NCBI RefSeq assembly: GCF_033441515.1
Contig: NZ_JAWQJT010000002.1
Location: forward strand, 1,674,001 to 1,738,000
Length of the DNA stretch: 64,000 nucleotides
Source: Amycolatopsis solani
Lineage (GTDB): Bacteria > Actinomycetota > Actinomycetes > Mycobacteriales > Pseudonocardiaceae
Direction: 5' to 3'
A model generated the notes under the pieces. That model was given only the letters and a program-made list of their open reading frames with translations. It did not search any database and was not told the origin of the DNA. Positions 24,727-33,861 of this stretch are shown here, one piece after another (within the stretch, counting starts at the first letter, position 1; each line of letters begins with the position of its first letter). The position numbers and the translations under genes are program-made.

Positions 24727-24992
24727 GCCGGTGCCGCCACGGTCTCGCCGAGCGTCACGCGGAAGTGGAACGTCGCCGTGCGGCCGGTCGCGATCACCAG
24801 GTACCCGTCGCCGACCCGCAGCACCTTGCGCTCCTTCACGCTCGACGGGTGCACCGGCTCGTGCTCGAACGCGAGCCGTCGCGCGACCTGGTCGGCGTGC
24901 TCGCGGTCCCCGCCCGCCGGCTTCGTCTTGGTGACGTTCCAGGCGCGCGCGTCACCGGCGCCGCGCTGTTCTTCGACGACCACCCACCACAC
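24723..24992 (-). CDS. Small WWVV-EEQ family protein, copy 1 of a tandem triplet
   Basis: The 89-residue product starts MWWVVVEEQRGAGDARAW and ends GDGYLVIATGRTATFHFRVTLG. GTG at 24992 is preceded by GGAGG at seven bases and lies one base past the stop of the LemA-like gene, so it belongs to the phosphatidylinositol-mannoside operon by position. Homologous to copies 2 and 3. Function unknown. Confidence 0.78.
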   Translation of the reverse strand: MWWVVVEEQRGAGDARAWNVTKTKPAGGDREHADQVARRLAFEHEPVHPSSVKERKVLRVGDGYLVIATGRTATFHFRVTLGETVAAPA

Positions 24993-24993
24993 G

Positions 24994-25476
24994 TCAGACC
25001 TCCGGCTCGGCGAACTCGAAGTACTCCGGCAGCGGCGCCGTGCCCGCCAGCTTGAAGTACCGGACCTTGCGCCGCCGTCGCAGCCTCAGCGTGTCGCGGA
25101 CGGCGTCGTTGTGGACGCGGCGGGCGATCACCACCCGGTGCTCGGCGTCGGTGAGCTCCTCGGCCAGCTCGGCCGGCAGCGCGGCCCGGTCGACGCGGCT
25201 CAGGTGCAGGGTCAGCTCGTTCTCGTCGGCCTCGCGGTCGGCGCGCGGGGCCGCTTCGGCGCGCTCGGCCGACGTCCGCAGCACCGGGTCGCCGACCAGG
25301 GCCGCGACCGCGCGTGCCACCACCGCCCGCCGGGCCAGGGCCGCGTCGAGGGCGGCCCAGCCCGCGTCCGTGCGGACGTGCAGCCGGTCGAGGCGGTTCG
25401 CCGTCGCCACCAGGAAGAGGCCACCGGCCACGACGACCAGCGCCAGCAGCGGCAGCAGCCACTCGAGCACGCTCAC
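24994..25476 (-). CDS. LemA-like single-pass membrane protein
   Basis: The 160-residue protein has one N-terminal membrane segment (WLLPLLALVVVAGGLFLVATANRL) and then a helical LemA-like part: DAGWAALDAALARRAVVARAVAAL, LTDAEHRVVIARRVHNDAVRDT, ending in basic RRRRKVRYFKLAGTAPLPEYFEF. In mycobacteria the matching position downstream of pimA holds a related membrane protein (Rv2609c) that, as I recall, also carries a NUDIX domain; none is present here. Its start overlaps the pimA stop, indicating co-transcription. Confidence 0.75.
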   Translation of the reverse strand: MSVLEWLLPLLALVVVAGGLFLVATANRLDRLHVRTDAGWAALDAALARRAVVARAVAALVGDPVLRTSAERAEAAPRADREADENELTLHLSRVDRAALPAELAEELTDAEHRVVIARRVHNDAVRDTLRLRRRRKVRYFKLAGTAPLPEYFEFAEPEV

Positions 25477-26633
25477 CGGGCGAGCTCCCCCTCCGGCGCC
25501 GCCACGCGCCGCGGGTCGGCGGCGATCGCCGTCTCGTAGACCCGCAGCACCTGGGTGGCCACCACCGCCCAGTCGAACATCGTCACGTGCTCCCCCGCCG
25601 CCGCGGCCAGGGACGCCCGACGCGCCGGGTCGCCGAGCAGCTCGCGCAGCCCGTCCGCGAGCGCCTCGGGGTCGCCGGTCGTGGCGAGCATCCCGGCGTG
25701 GCCGTCGTCGAGCACCCGCCGGAACGAGTCGAGGTCGCTGGCCAGCACCGCCGTGCCCGCCGCCATCGCCTCGGTCAGGATCATCCCGAAGCTCTCGCCG
25801 CCGGTGTTGGGCGCGCAGTAGACGTCGACGCTGCGCAGGGCCTGCGCCTTGACGGCGTCGTCCGCCTGGCCGAGCAGTTCGAGGTGCGGTGCCAGCTCCG
25901 GGCCGGCGTCGCGGCGCAGCTGGGCGGCGTCCCCGCGGCCGACGACGACCAGCCGCAGGTCTTCGAACTCGGGGAGGATCCGCCGCAGCGCCTCCAGCAG
26001 CACGCCCATCCCCTTGCGCGGCTCGCCGAAGCGGCCGACGAACCCGACCGTCCCGCCGGCCCGCGGGTAACCCGGCAGCGGCGCCGCCGAGGAGAAGAAC
26101 TCGACGTCGACGCCGTTGGGGATCTCCACGGCGTCGCCGCCCGCGTGCTCGACCTGGACCCGGCGGGCGAGCGCGGACACCGCGATCCGCGCGGTGATCT
26201 TCTCCAGCAGCGGCCGCAGCACCGGCTGGAACGCCGACAGCGTGCGCGAGCGCGTGGTCGCGGTGTGGAACGTCGCCACGATCGGGCCGTCGGCGATCAG
26301 CAGCGCGAGCAGCGAAAGGCTCGGCGCGGCCGGTTCGTGCAGGTGCAGGACGTCGAAGTCGCCGTCGCGGATCCAGCGGCGCACCCGGGCGTAGGACACC
26401 GGGCCGAACTGCAGCCGCGCGACCGAGCCGTTGTACGGGATGCCGAGCGCCTTGCCCGCCGGGTGCACGAAGTCCGGCAGATCCGCGTCGTCGTCGGCGG
26501 GCGCGAGCACGGAGACCTGGTGCCCGCGCGAGAGCAGGGCCTTCGTCAGGTCGATCACGTGGCCCTGGACCCCGCCGGGCACGTCGAACGAGTAGGGGCA
26601 GACGATCCCGACCCGCAGCGGGCGCGCGGCCAC
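25473..26633 (-). CDS. pimA: Phosphatidylinositol alpha-mannosyltransferase PimA (GT4 family)
   Basis: PimA transfers mannose from GDP-mannose to phosphatidylinositol at the cytoplasmic face of the membrane, the first step of PIM and lipoglycan synthesis. The 386-residue protein shows VGIVCPYSFDVPGGVQGHV at the start, a donor-site EIPNGVDVEFF, GFVGRFGEPRKGMGVLLEA, and the E-x7-E motif in GGESFGMILTEAMAAG. GTG start at 26633. It follows the acyltransferase gene by three bases. Confidence 0.95.
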   Translation of the reverse strand: MAARPLRVGIVCPYSFDVPGGVQGHVIDLTKALLSRGHQVSVLAPADDDADLPDFVHPAGKALGIPYNGSVARLQFGPVSYARVRRWIRDGDFDVLHLHEPAAPSLSLLALLIADGPIVATFHTATTRSRTLSAFQPVLRPLLEKITARIAVSALARRVQVEHAGGDAVEIPNGVDVEFFSSAAPLPGYPRAGGTVGFVGRFGEPRKGMGVLLEALRRILPEFEDLRLVVVGRGDAAQLRRDAGPELAPHLELLGQADDAVKAQALRSVDVYCAPNTGGESFGMILTEAMAAGTAVLASDLDSFRRVLDDGHAGMLATTGDPEALADGLRELLGDPARRASLAAAAGEHVTMFDWAVVATQVLRVYETAIAADPRRVAAPEGELAR

Positions 26634-26636
26634 AGC

Positions 26637-27554
26637 TCAGCTCGCTTCTTCGAGGCTGACCCGCTCGCCGGCCTCGAGGTCGGCGGGCCAGAACTTCTGG
26701 AGCATGTGCCAGTCGGCGGGGTGCGCGGCGATGTCGCCGGCGAAGATGTCGGCCAGTGCCTGGGTGGCGGCCGGGACCTCGGCGCGCGCGGTGACGCGGA
26801 TGCGCGGGTGCAGCCGGATCTGCCAGCCGTCCTCGGTGAACCAGCAGCCGGCCGGGATCAGCGCCGCGCCGGTCGTGGCGGCCAGGCGCGCCGGGCCGCC
26901 GGGGAAGCGGGCCTGTTCGCCGAAGAACTTCACCGGGATGCCGCTGGTGGTCAGGTCGCGGTCGCCGACCAGGCAGACGGCCTTGTTCTCGCGCAGCCGC
27001 TTGAGCAGCACGCGCATCGCGGAGCTGTCGCCGGTCAGCGGCACGATCTCGAAGCCGAGCGACTCGCGGTACTCGACGAACCGGCGGTACAGCGATTCGG
27101 GCTTGAGGCGTTCGGCGACGGTGGTGAACCCGCCGAGGTAGTCGGCCAGCCAGACGCCGGCGATGTCCCAGTTGCCGCTGTGCGGCAGCGCCATCACCGC
27201 GCCGTTGCCCTCGGCGAGCGCCGCGTCCAGGTTCTCGACGCCGGTGATGGAGGCGGCGACCTTGTCGCTGACCTCCTTCTGGTCCATCGACGGCAGCCGG
27301 AACGTCTCGTGCCAGTACCGGGCGTACGAGCGCATCGCGCGCCGGGTGAGCTCGTCCATCTCGACCGGGTCGGCCTGCGGGACGACGCGGGCGAGGTTGG
27401 CGCGCAGCTGCCGCACTCCCCCGCCGTCGCGGCGGACGGCGAGGTCGGCACCGAGCGAGAAGACCGTGCCGCCGAACCCGGCGGGCAGCCAGCCGGCCAG
27501 CCGCCAGCCCGCCGCGTAGCCGAAAGCGCTCAGCCGCTCGGTCAGCTTGGTCAT
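26637..27554 (-). CDS. Phosphatidylinositol mannoside acyltransferase
   Basis: The 305-residue protein belongs to the LpxL/HtrB-type acyltransferases. The catalytic HX4D motif is HSGNWD in AVMALPHSGNWDIAGVW, followed by the usual VAERLKPESLYRRFVEYRESLGFEIVPL. In the context of pgsA and pimA it is the equivalent of mycobacterial Rv2611c (PatA), which acylates the mannose of PIM. ATG at 27554 overlaps the pgsA stop (ATGA). Confidence 0.94.
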   Translation of the reverse strand: MTKLTERLSAFGYAAGWRLAGWLPAGFGGTVFSLGADLAVRRDGGGVRQLRANLARVVPQADPVEMDELTRRAMRSYARYWHETFRLPSMDQKEVSDKVAASITGVENLDAALAEGNGAVMALPHSGNWDIAGVWLADYLGGFTTVAERLKPESLYRRFVEYRESLGFEIVPLTGDSSAMRVLLKRLRENKAVCLVGDRDLTTSGIPVKFFGEQARFPGGPARLAATTGAALIPAGCWFTEDGWQIRLHPRIRVTARAEVPAATQALADIFAGDIAAHPADWHMLQKFWPADLEAGERVSLEEAS

Positions 27555-28177
27555 GCCGGCTGCTCCCCGGTGGCCGCCTCGCGCGCCGCTTTGGCCACGG
27601 CCGCGAACCGCTGCAGCAGCGTGATGACCGACAGCACGGCCAGCAGCCAGAGCGTGACGTCCACGGTGTACGGGATGCCGAAGCCGTGCAGGCCGGTGCC
27701 GACCAGCGCGATGATCAGCCGCTCGGCGCGCTCGACGAGCCCGCCGTCCACCGGCAGGCCGGACGCGTCCGCGCGGGCCTTGACGTAGGAGATGACCTGG
27801 GCGAGCACCAGGCACAGCAGCGCGGCGGCGGCGGCCGGGTGGTTGTCGTCGACGACGAAGCACCACCAGGCGATGGCGGCGAACAGCGCGCCGTCGACCA
27901 GCCTGTCGCACGTCGCGTCGAGCACCGCGCCGAACGGGGTGCCGTAGCCGCGGGCGCGGGCCATGGCGCCGTCGAGGAGGTCGAGCATGGCGAAGCCCCA
28001 CACCGTGAAGGTGCCCCAGAGCAGGTAGCCGTTCGGGAAGAAGGCCAGGGCGCAAATGACGGCGCCGGCGGTGCCGAGCACGGTCATCACGTTCGGGGTC
28101 AGCCCGACGCGGACCAGCGCCTGGCCGATCGGATCGGTGACGCGGGAAACGGAGGCACGCGCGAAGATGTTGAGCAT
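27551..28177 (-). CDS. pgsA: CDP-alcohol phosphatidyltransferase (phosphatidylinositol phosphate synthase)
   Basis: The 208-residue membrane protein carries the full CDP-alcohol motif D-xx-DG-xx-AR-x8-G-xxx-D-xxx-D in MLDLLDGAMARARGYG...FGAVLDATCD, and several membrane helices. Upstream of pimA in actinobacteria this enzyme joins CDP-diacylglycerol and inositol 1-phosphate, supplying phosphatidylinositol for PIM synthesis. It opens the lipid operon with the acyltransferase and pimA. Confidence 0.94.
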   Translation of the reverse strand: MLNIFARASVSRVTDPIGQALVRVGLTPNVMTVLGTAGAVICALAFFPNGYLLWGTFTVWGFAMLDLLDGAMARARGYGTPFGAVLDATCDRLVDGALFAAIAWWCFVVDDNHPAAAAALLCLVLAQVISYVKARADASGLPVDGGLVERAERLIIALVGTGLHGFGIPYTVDVTLWLLAVLSVITLLQRFAAVAKAAREAATGEQPA

Positions 28178-28266
28178 CGTTTCGTCAGAGGCACCTGGCT
28201 ACGAGGGTCGGGTGGGCGAATGCAGCCTATCCACCCGCCGCGGCGGCACCGACGCGCCGCCCCGCC

Positions 28267-28788
28267 TCAGCCCGATTTCGAGAGCTGGCTCTCGTGCTCC
28301 CGCTCCTCTTCGGCCGCCTGCGCGGCCGCGCACTTCGGCGAAAGGCGCTGCCGGATCGCGGCGCTGATTTCCCCGAGCGCGACGACCTGTTCCGGCGTCA
28401 GCGGGTCGAAGAGGCTCTCGCGGACGGCCTCGACGTGCCCCGGGGCAGCCGCTTCGAGCGCGGCGAAACCCTCCGGCGTGAGCACGGCCCAGGCCCCGCG
28501 CTTGTCGGTCGGGCAGGCCTCCCGGCGCACCCAGCCATTGGCTTCCAGCCGCGCGACGGCGTGCGAGAGCCGGCTGCGCGACGCCTGCCGCGCGTCGGCG
28601 AGCTCACTCATCCGCAACCGGCGGCCGGGTGCTTCGGAAAGCGAAACGAGGACTTCGTAGTAGGTGTGCGGCATGCCCGAGTCGTGCTGCAGCTGGCCCT
28701 CGAGGTGCGCGCTGAGCATGCGGGTGGCCGCGTTGAACTCACGCCAGACGCGCTGTTCGTCGTCGCTGAGCCATCGGGTTTCGGACAT
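28267..28788 (-). CDS. MarR family transcriptional regulator
   Basis: The 173-residue protein has the MarR pattern: LSDDEQRVWREFNAATRML dimer helix, LVSLSEAPGRRLRMSELADA, the recognition segment SRSRLSHAVARLEANGWVRRE, and the wing DKRGAWAVLTPEGFAAL. ATG at 28788 is chosen as the first conserved start; an upstream start is possible. It lies between the HIT/thrS genes and pgsA and could be autoregulated or act on a distant gene. Confidence 0.88.
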   Translation of the reverse strand: MSETRWLSDDEQRVWREFNAATRMLSAHLEGQLQHDSGMPHTYYEVLVSLSEAPGRRLRMSELADARQASRSRLSHAVARLEANGWVRREACPTDKRGAWAVLTPEGFAALEAAAPGHVEAVRESLFDPLTPEQVVALGEISAAIRQRLSPKCAAAQAAEEEREHESQLSKSG

Positions 28789-28860
28789 ACCCCCATCATA
28801 CCCTCGGTTGAACACTCAATCAGCGTTTACCGGTTACGGCATCCGAGCGTTTCCGAATGG

Positions 28861-29403
28861 TCACCAAGCGTCGGCGAGCAGGTCCCGCGTTTCGCCCAGC
28901 AATTGCGGGAGCACCTTCGTCTGCCCGATCACCGGCATGAAGTTCGCGTCCCCGCCCCAGCGCGGAACCAGGTGCTGGTGCAGGTGCGCCGCGATGCCCG
29001 CGCCGGCGATCACGCCCTGGTTCAGGCCGATGTTGAACCCGTGCGCCCCCGACACCGCGCGGATCACCTTCATCGCGTGCTGCGTGAACTCCGCGACCTC
29101 GCGGGTCTCCTCGACCGTCAGCTCGGTGTAGTCCGCGACGTGCCGGTACGGCACCACCATCAGGTGGCCCGGGTTGTACGGGTACAGGTTCAGCACCGCG
29201 TACACCGTCTCGCCGCGCGCGACGATCAGCCCCGTTTTGTCGTCCAGGGAAGGGATACGGCAGAACGGGCAGCCGGTGTCCTCATCGCCGTCCGGCTTGT
29301 CCTGACCCTTGATGTAGGCCATCCGGTGCGGGGTCCAGAGGCGCTGGAACGCGTCCTGGACCCCGGCGCCCTGCTGCTCGACGAGCTCCGGACCGTCACT
29401 CAC
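28861..29403 (-). CDS. HIT family protein (probable Ap4A phosphorylase)
   Basis: The 180-residue protein is a histidine-triad enzyme: [39 protein letters not shown], and the active site [12 protein letters not shown] (HxHxH). Mycobacterial Rv2613c, at the same place next to thrS and pgsA, is an Ap4A phosphorylase, which supports that role here. GTG at 29403 overlaps the thrS stop (GTGA), so the two are co-translated; ThrRS-type enzymes make Ap4A as a by-product. Confidence 0.92.
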   Translation of the reverse strand: MSDGPELVEQQGAGVQDAFQRLWTPHRMAYIKGQDKPDGDEDTGCPFCRIPSLDDKTGLIVARGETVYAVLNLYPYNPGHLMVVPYRHVADYTELTVEETREVAEFTQHAMKVIRAVSGAHGFNIGLNQGVIAGAGIAAHLHQHLVPRWGGDANFMPVIGQTKVLPQLLGETRDLLADAW

Positions 29404-31427
29404 CGAACGACCGTCTCCAGCGCCTCGGCCGAGGGCGAAGCGTTCTCGCGGCGCTCGACCCACTCGACGATCGCGGCCACGGCGGCGTCGACCGGCACGC
29501 CGTTGATCTGGCCGCCGTCGCGGAAGCGGAACGACACCGCGCCCGCCTCGACGTCCTTCGCACCGGCCAGCAGCATGAACGGCACCTTCTGCGTGGTGTG
29601 CGTGCGGATCTTCTTCTGCATACGGTCGTCGCTGGCGTCGACCTCGGCGCGGATGCCCTTGGCGCGCAACGCCTTCTCGATGGCCTGCAGGTGCTCGACC
29701 TGGTCGGCGGTGATCGGGATGCCGACCACCTGCACCGGCGCGAGCCACGCCGGGAACGCGCCCGCGTAGTGCTCGGTCAGCACGCCGAAGAACCGCTCGA
29801 TGGAGCCGAAGAGCGCGCGGTGGATCATCACCGGGCGCTGGCGCGAGCCGTCCGGCGCGGTGTACTCGAGCTCGAACCGCTTGTTCTGGTTGAAGTCCAG
29901 CTGGATGGTCGACATCTGCCAGGTGCGGCCGATGGCGTCCTTGGCCTGCACCGAGATCTTGGGGCCGTAGAAGGCCGCGCCGCCCGGGTCCGGGACCAGC
30001 TCGAGGCCGGAGTCGACGGCGGCCTGCCGCAGCGTCTCGGTGGCCTCCTCCCACTCCCAGTCCTCGCCGATGAACTTGTCGGAGTCCCCGCGGGTGGACA
30101 GCTCGAGGTAGAAGTCGGAAAGGCCGTAGTCGGCCAGCAGGTCGAGGACGAACTTCAGCAGCGACCGGAGCTCACCCGGCATCTGCTCCTTGGTGCAGTA
30201 GATGTGCGAGTCGTCCATCGTCAGCCCGCGCACGCGGGTGAGGCCGTGCACCACGCCCGACTTCTCGTAGCGGTACACCGTGCCGAACTCGAACAGCCGC
30301 AGCGGCAGCTCGCGGTAGGACCGCCCGCGCGAGCGGAAGATCAGGTTGTGCATCGGGCAGTTCATGGCCTTGAGGTAGTAGTTCTCCTCGTCGAACTGCA
30401 CCGGCGGGAACATCGTGTCCGCGTAGTACGGCAGGTGGCCGGAGGTGTGGAACAGCTCGCCCTTGCTGATGTGCGGGGTGTTCACGAACTCGTAGCCGGC
30501 CTCTTCGTGGCGGCGGCGCGAGTAGTTCTCCAGCTCGCGGCGGATGATGCCGCCCTTGGGGTGGAACACCGGCAGGCCGGAGCCGATCTCCTCGGGGAAG
30601 GAGAACAGGTCGAGCTCGGCGCCGAGCTTGCGGTGGTCGCGGCGCTCGGCCTCGGCGATGCGCTCGAGGTAGGCGTCCTGCGCCTCGGCCGACTCCCACG
30701 CGGTGCCGTAGATCCGCTGCAGCTGCGGGTTCTTCTCGCTCCCCCGCCAGTACGCCGCGGCGACGCGGGTCAGCTTGAACGCGGGGATGAACTTCGTCGT
30801 CGGCACGTGCGGCCCGCGGCAGAGGTCACTCCAGACACGTTCCTTGGTGCGCGGGTCGAGATTGTCGTAGATGGTGAGCTCGCCCTCGCCCACCTCCATG
30901 ACCTCGGAGGTGTCCACTTCGGACTTGAGGTCGACCAGTTCGAGCTTGAACGGCTCGTCCGCGAGCTCCTTCTTGGCCTCGTCGACGGAGTCGAAAACGC
31001 GCCGGGAGAACTGCTGGGCCCCCTTCACGATCTGCTTCATGCGCTTTTCGAGCGCCTGCAGGTCCTCCGGGGTGAACGGAGTGTCCACGGCGAAGTCGTA
31101 GTAGAAGCCGTCTTTCACCGGCGGGCCGATGCCGAGCTTGGCCGCCGGGAATTGCTGCTGGACGGCTTGGGCGAGCACGTGGGCCGCCGAATGGCGGATG
31201 ACGCTGCGCCCGTCTTCGGTGTTCGCGGCGACCGGCTCGACTTCGGCGTCGGCCTCGGGCGCCCACGCGAGGTCGCGCAGCTTCCCGTCGGCGTCGCGCA
31301 CCACGACGATCGTGTCCTCGCCCTTGGTCGGCAGGCCGGCTTCGCGGACCGCCGCGCCCGCCGTAGTGCCCGCCGGTACCACCACACGGGAGGCGGCCAC
31401 GGGGGAAACGGGGGGCGACTGGGACAC
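29400..31427 (-). CDS. thrS: Threonyl-tRNA synthetase
   Basis: The 675-residue class II synthetase charges tRNA-Thr. It has an N-terminal TGS-like part, the editing domain with [18 protein letters not shown] (HxxxH), the catalytic core with [20 protein letters not shown] and [20 protein letters not shown], motif 3 in [15 protein letters not shown], and the anticodon-binding domain. GTG at 31427 is chosen because GAGGAG lies six bases upstream; a TTG at 31454 is in frame but has no binding site. Confidence 0.96.
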   Translation of the reverse strand: MSQSPPVSPVAASRVVVPAGTTAGAAVREAGLPTKGEDTIVVVRDADGKLRDLAWAPEADAEVEPVAANTEDGRSVIRHSAAHVLAQAVQQQFPAAKLGIGPPVKDGFYYDFAVDTPFTPEDLQALEKRMKQIVKGAQQFSRRVFDSVDEAKKELADEPFKLELVDLKSEVDTSEVMEVGEGELTIYDNLDPRTKERVWSDLCRGPHVPTTKFIPAFKLTRVAAAYWRGSEKNPQLQRIYGTAWESAEAQDAYLERIAEAERRDHRKLGAELDLFSFPEEIGSGLPVFHPKGGIIRRELENYSRRRHEEAGYEFVNTPHISKGELFHTSGHLPYYADTMFPPVQFDEENYYLKAMNCPMHNLIFRSRGRSYRELPLRLFEFGTVYRYEKSGVVHGLTRVRGLTMDDSHIYCTKEQMPGELRSLLKFVLDLLADYGLSDFYLELSTRGDSDKFIGEDWEWEEATETLRQAAVDSGLELVPDPGGAAFYGPKISVQAKDAIGRTWQMSTIQLDFNQNKRFELEYTAPDGSRQRPVMIHRALFGSIERFFGVLTEHYAGAFPAWLAPVQVVGIPITADQVEHLQAIEKALRAKGIRAEVDASDDRMQKKIRTHTTQKVPFMLLAGAKDVEAGAVSFRFRDGGQINGVPVDAAVAAIVEWVERRENASPSAEALETVVR

Positions 31428-31514
31428 GATCTGCTCCTCAAGCTGGAGTGACAAAGACGACCCCGTCGATGCTAGTCGGCGGCTCGCGGGCGCCTCACGC
31501 GCGTCCGGGAACGC

Positions 31515-31552
31515 CGGACGGGCCGCCCCGGGTTCCCGGAGCGGCCCGTCCG
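31515..31552. terminator. Hairpin terminator downstream of the nitroreductase gene
   Basis: Twelve-base arms CGGACGGGCCGC and GCGGCCCGTCCG enclose a 14-base loop, ending eight bases before the stop of the minus-strand gene at 31560 and upstream of thrS. Confidence 0.65.
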
Positions 31553-31559
31553 AACGGCG

Positions 31560-32174
31560 TCAGAGGGTCTCGACGACCTGGTCGAAGTCGAGGCGCGGCA
31601 GGCGGTCGAACCACGGGTTCTCGCCCGGCTTGCCGACGTTCACCACGACCAGCGAGCGCCACTTCTTGTCCGCGAAGAACTCGTCGTCGACGCCCTGGGC
31701 GTCGAAGCCGGTCATCGGGCCGGCGGCCAGGCCGGCGGCGCGGACGCCGATGATGAAGTAGCCGACCTGCAGCAGCGAGTTCAGCTTGGAGAACTCGACG
31801 CGGCCCTGCTCGTCGGAGAAGTTGTCCTTCACCTGGGGGGCGTGCGGGAAGACCTGCGGGATGTTCTCGTGGAAGTCGACGTCCGCGGCGAGCACGACGG
31901 TCAGCGGAGCGGCTTCGGTCTTGTCCCGGTTGCCCGGCGACAGGTGCGGCAGCAGGCGGGCCTTCGCCTCGGCGGTCCGGAGCACCAGCGCGCGCAGCGG
32001 CTGGGTGTTCATCGACGTCGGGGCCCACTTGACGAGGTCGTAGATCGCGCGGACCTGCTCCTCGGTCACCGGCTCGGAGCTGAAACTGTTGGCCGTGCGG
32101 GCCTCGCGGAAGAGGAGGTTCTGGACGTCCGCGGGGACCTGGAGGCCTTCGGTCTGCTCGGCAAAGGTGGTCAT
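31560..32174 (-). CDS. Nitroreductase family protein (malonic semialdehyde reductase-like)
   Basis: The 204-residue protein resembles the RutE/HadB-type flavin reductases: LFREARTANSFSSEPVTEEQVRAIYDLVKWAPTSMNTQPLR is the FMN-binding N-terminus, and GYFIIGVRAAGLAAGPMTGFD and WRSLVVVNVGKPGENPWF are typical further on. These enzymes reduce malonic semialdehyde or related aldehydes with NAD(P)H. Single-gene unit with its own operator-like repeat upstream. Confidence 0.88.
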   Translation of the reverse strand: MTTFAEQTEGLQVPADVQNLLFREARTANSFSSEPVTEEQVRAIYDLVKWAPTSMNTQPLRALVLRTAEAKARLLPHLSPGNRDKTEAAPLTVVLAADVDFHENIPQVFPHAPQVKDNFSDEQGRVEFSKLNSLLQVGYFIIGVRAAGLAAGPMTGFDAQGVDDEFFADKKWRSLVVVNVGKPGENPWFDRLPRLDFDQVVETL

Positions 32175-32223
32175 CGGGCTGGGTTCCTTCCGGTGGTCGG
32201 TACCCGGTCCAACCAGGTTGAGC

Positions 32224-32245
32224 GTTGAACTATTTCGCGTTCAAC
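32224..32245. promoter_or_regulatory. Inverted repeat upstream of the nitroreductase gene
   Basis: GTTGAAC-N8-GTTCAAC is a perfect seven-base inverted repeat about 50 bases before the ATG at 32174. A related half-site GGTTGA lies at the left. Spacing and AT-rich spacer fit a MarR- or TetR-type operator. Confidence 0.5.
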
Positions 32246-32270
32246 CAGTTGTGTGAATCACAGCCGAAGA

Positions 32271-32309
32271 CACGGCCGCCGACCCCCTCCAGCGGGGTCG
32301 GCGGCCGTG
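32271..32309. terminator. Hairpin terminator downstream of the sugar transferase gene
   Basis: Sixteen-base perfect arms (CACGGCCGCCGACCCC and complement) enclose a seven-base loop, 26 bases past the stop of the minus-strand sugar transferase. Confidence 0.75.
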
Positions 32310-32334
32310 GGCGGAGCGCGCGGGTCCGGTGGGC

Positions 32335-33861
32335 TCAGTAGGCGCCCTGGCCGCCCATCACCGCGCGGAAGGTCTTCCAGAGGATCACCAGGTCGAGCGC
32401 CAGGGACCAGTCCTCGACGTAGCGCAGGTCGAGCCGGATGCTCTCCGCCCACGTCAGGTCGCTGCGGCCGCTCACCTGCCACAGCCCGGTGAGCCCCGGC
32501 TTCACCAGCAGGCGGCGGCGGGCGTCGGGCGCGTACTGCGCCGTCTCCTCCGGCAGCGGCGGGCGCGGGCCGACGAGCGACATCTTCCCGGACACGACGT
32601 TGAACAGCTGGGGCACCTCGTCGAGCGAATACCGCCGCAGGAAACCACCCACGCGGGTGACCCGGGGATCGCGCTTCATCTTGAACAGCGGCCCCGCGCC
32701 TTCGTTGTCCGCGGCCAGCGCCTGCTTGATCTCGTCGGCGTTGGTGACCATCGTGCGGAACTTGAGCATGGTGAAGACGGCGCCGTCGCGGCCGACGCGG
32801 CGCTGGCGGTAGATCACCGGGCCGCGGTCGTTCAGCTTGATCGCGAGCGCGATCACCAGCAGCAGCGGCGAGAGCATCGTCAGCAGGAAGGCCGAGCCGC
32901 AGCGGTCGACGACCTCCTTCACGACCCGGCGCCCGCCGGTGAACATCGGCGCCGTGACCCGCAGCAGCGGCATGCCGAGCACGCCGGTGACGTTGAGCCG
33001 CGGGCCGGCGACCTCCATCAGCACCGGCGCCACGACCATCTCCGCGCCGGTCCCCTCCATGTCCCAGGCCAGCCGCTGCAGGCGCTTCGGCGTCCAGTAC
33101 TGGTCGGCGGTGATCGCCACGACCCGGTAGCCGCCGCGGCGCACGTGGCGGGACAGCTCCTCGAGCCGCCCGACGACCGGGACGCCGTCGATCTCGCCGC
33201 TGTCGCGCTCTTCGCCGTGGCCGCTGAAGGTGCAGGCGGCCTCGACGCGCCAGCCGACGTGCACTTCCGAGCGGGTGCGGGCGATCAGGTCGGCGACCGT
33301 CTCCGGGCTGCCCGCGGCCATCACCGGCAGCAGGCAGAGCCCCTTGGCGCGCTTGCGGTGCAGCACCTGGCGCAGCAGGTACCGCTGCGGGAACGCGACG
33401 AGCGCGATGGCGGGCACGACGACGAACACCCAGACCTGGACCTCGAGCGCACCGAACAGCAGGCCGCCGAGGGCGACCAGGACGGCGGCGGTGAGGAAGC
33501 CCCGGCCCAGCGTGCGGTACTCCTCCGCGCCTTCGCCGAGCACGCGCGGGCTCCAGGCCCGGCTGACCGGCAGCGAGACGAAGACGGCGAGCATGGTGCC
33601 GAAGGCGTGCATGTCGTGCGGGGCAACGCGATCGATGACGAACGCGCTGATCGCGATCACCAGCAGCGTGATGAACACGTCGCTGCCGATGACCCAGGCT
33701 CTGTATCTCGCTTCCCAGGCCGCGGGCAACGCCTTGGGGGACGGCGTCGTGGCCGGCTCGCCCGGCTGCTCACCCCTCTTGGCGGGACGCGGGATGGCCT
33801 GGAGGTCGATGTGCGGCGGTGGCTGGCTCACCGTGTACGAAGGCCGCACCGACTCTTCCAT
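32335..33861 (-). CDS. Exopolysaccharide polyprenyl-phosphate sugar transferase
   Basis: The enzyme moves a sugar-1-phosphate to undecaprenyl phosphate, the first step of many exopolysaccharides. ATG at 33861 with GGAGG upstream gives 508 residues. A Pro-rich cytoplasmic start, four membrane segments (about 55-150), a CoA-binding-like middle, a further membrane segment (LLTMLSPLLLVIALAIKL), and the C-terminal transferase domain with VIYRQRRVGRDGAVFTMLKFRTM, YSLDEVPQLFNV and MSLVGPRPPLP. No other polysaccharide genes are adjacent. Confidence 0.93.
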   Translation of the reverse strand: MEESVRPSYTVSQPPPHIDLQAIPRPAKRGEQPGEPATTPSPKALPAAWEARYRAWVIGSDVFITLLVIAISAFVIDRVAPHDMHAFGTMLAVFVSLPVSRAWSPRVLGEGAEEYRTLGRGFLTAAVLVALGGLLFGALEVQVWVFVVVPAIALVAFPQRYLLRQVLHRKRAKGLCLLPVMAAGSPETVADLIARTRSEVHVGWRVEAACTFSGHGEERDSGEIDGVPVVGRLEELSRHVRRGGYRVVAITADQYWTPKRLQRLAWDMEGTGAEMVVAPVLMEVAGPRLNVTGVLGMPLLRVTAPMFTGGRRVVKEVVDRCGSAFLLTMLSPLLLVIALAIKLNDRGPVIYRQRRVGRDGAVFTMLKFRTMVTNADEIKQALAADNEGAGPLFKMKRDPRVTRVGGFLRRYSLDEVPQLFNVVSGKMSLVGPRPPLPEETAQYAPDARRRLLVKPGLTGLWQVSGRSDLTWAESIRLDLRYVEDWSLALDLVILWKTFRAVMGGQGAY

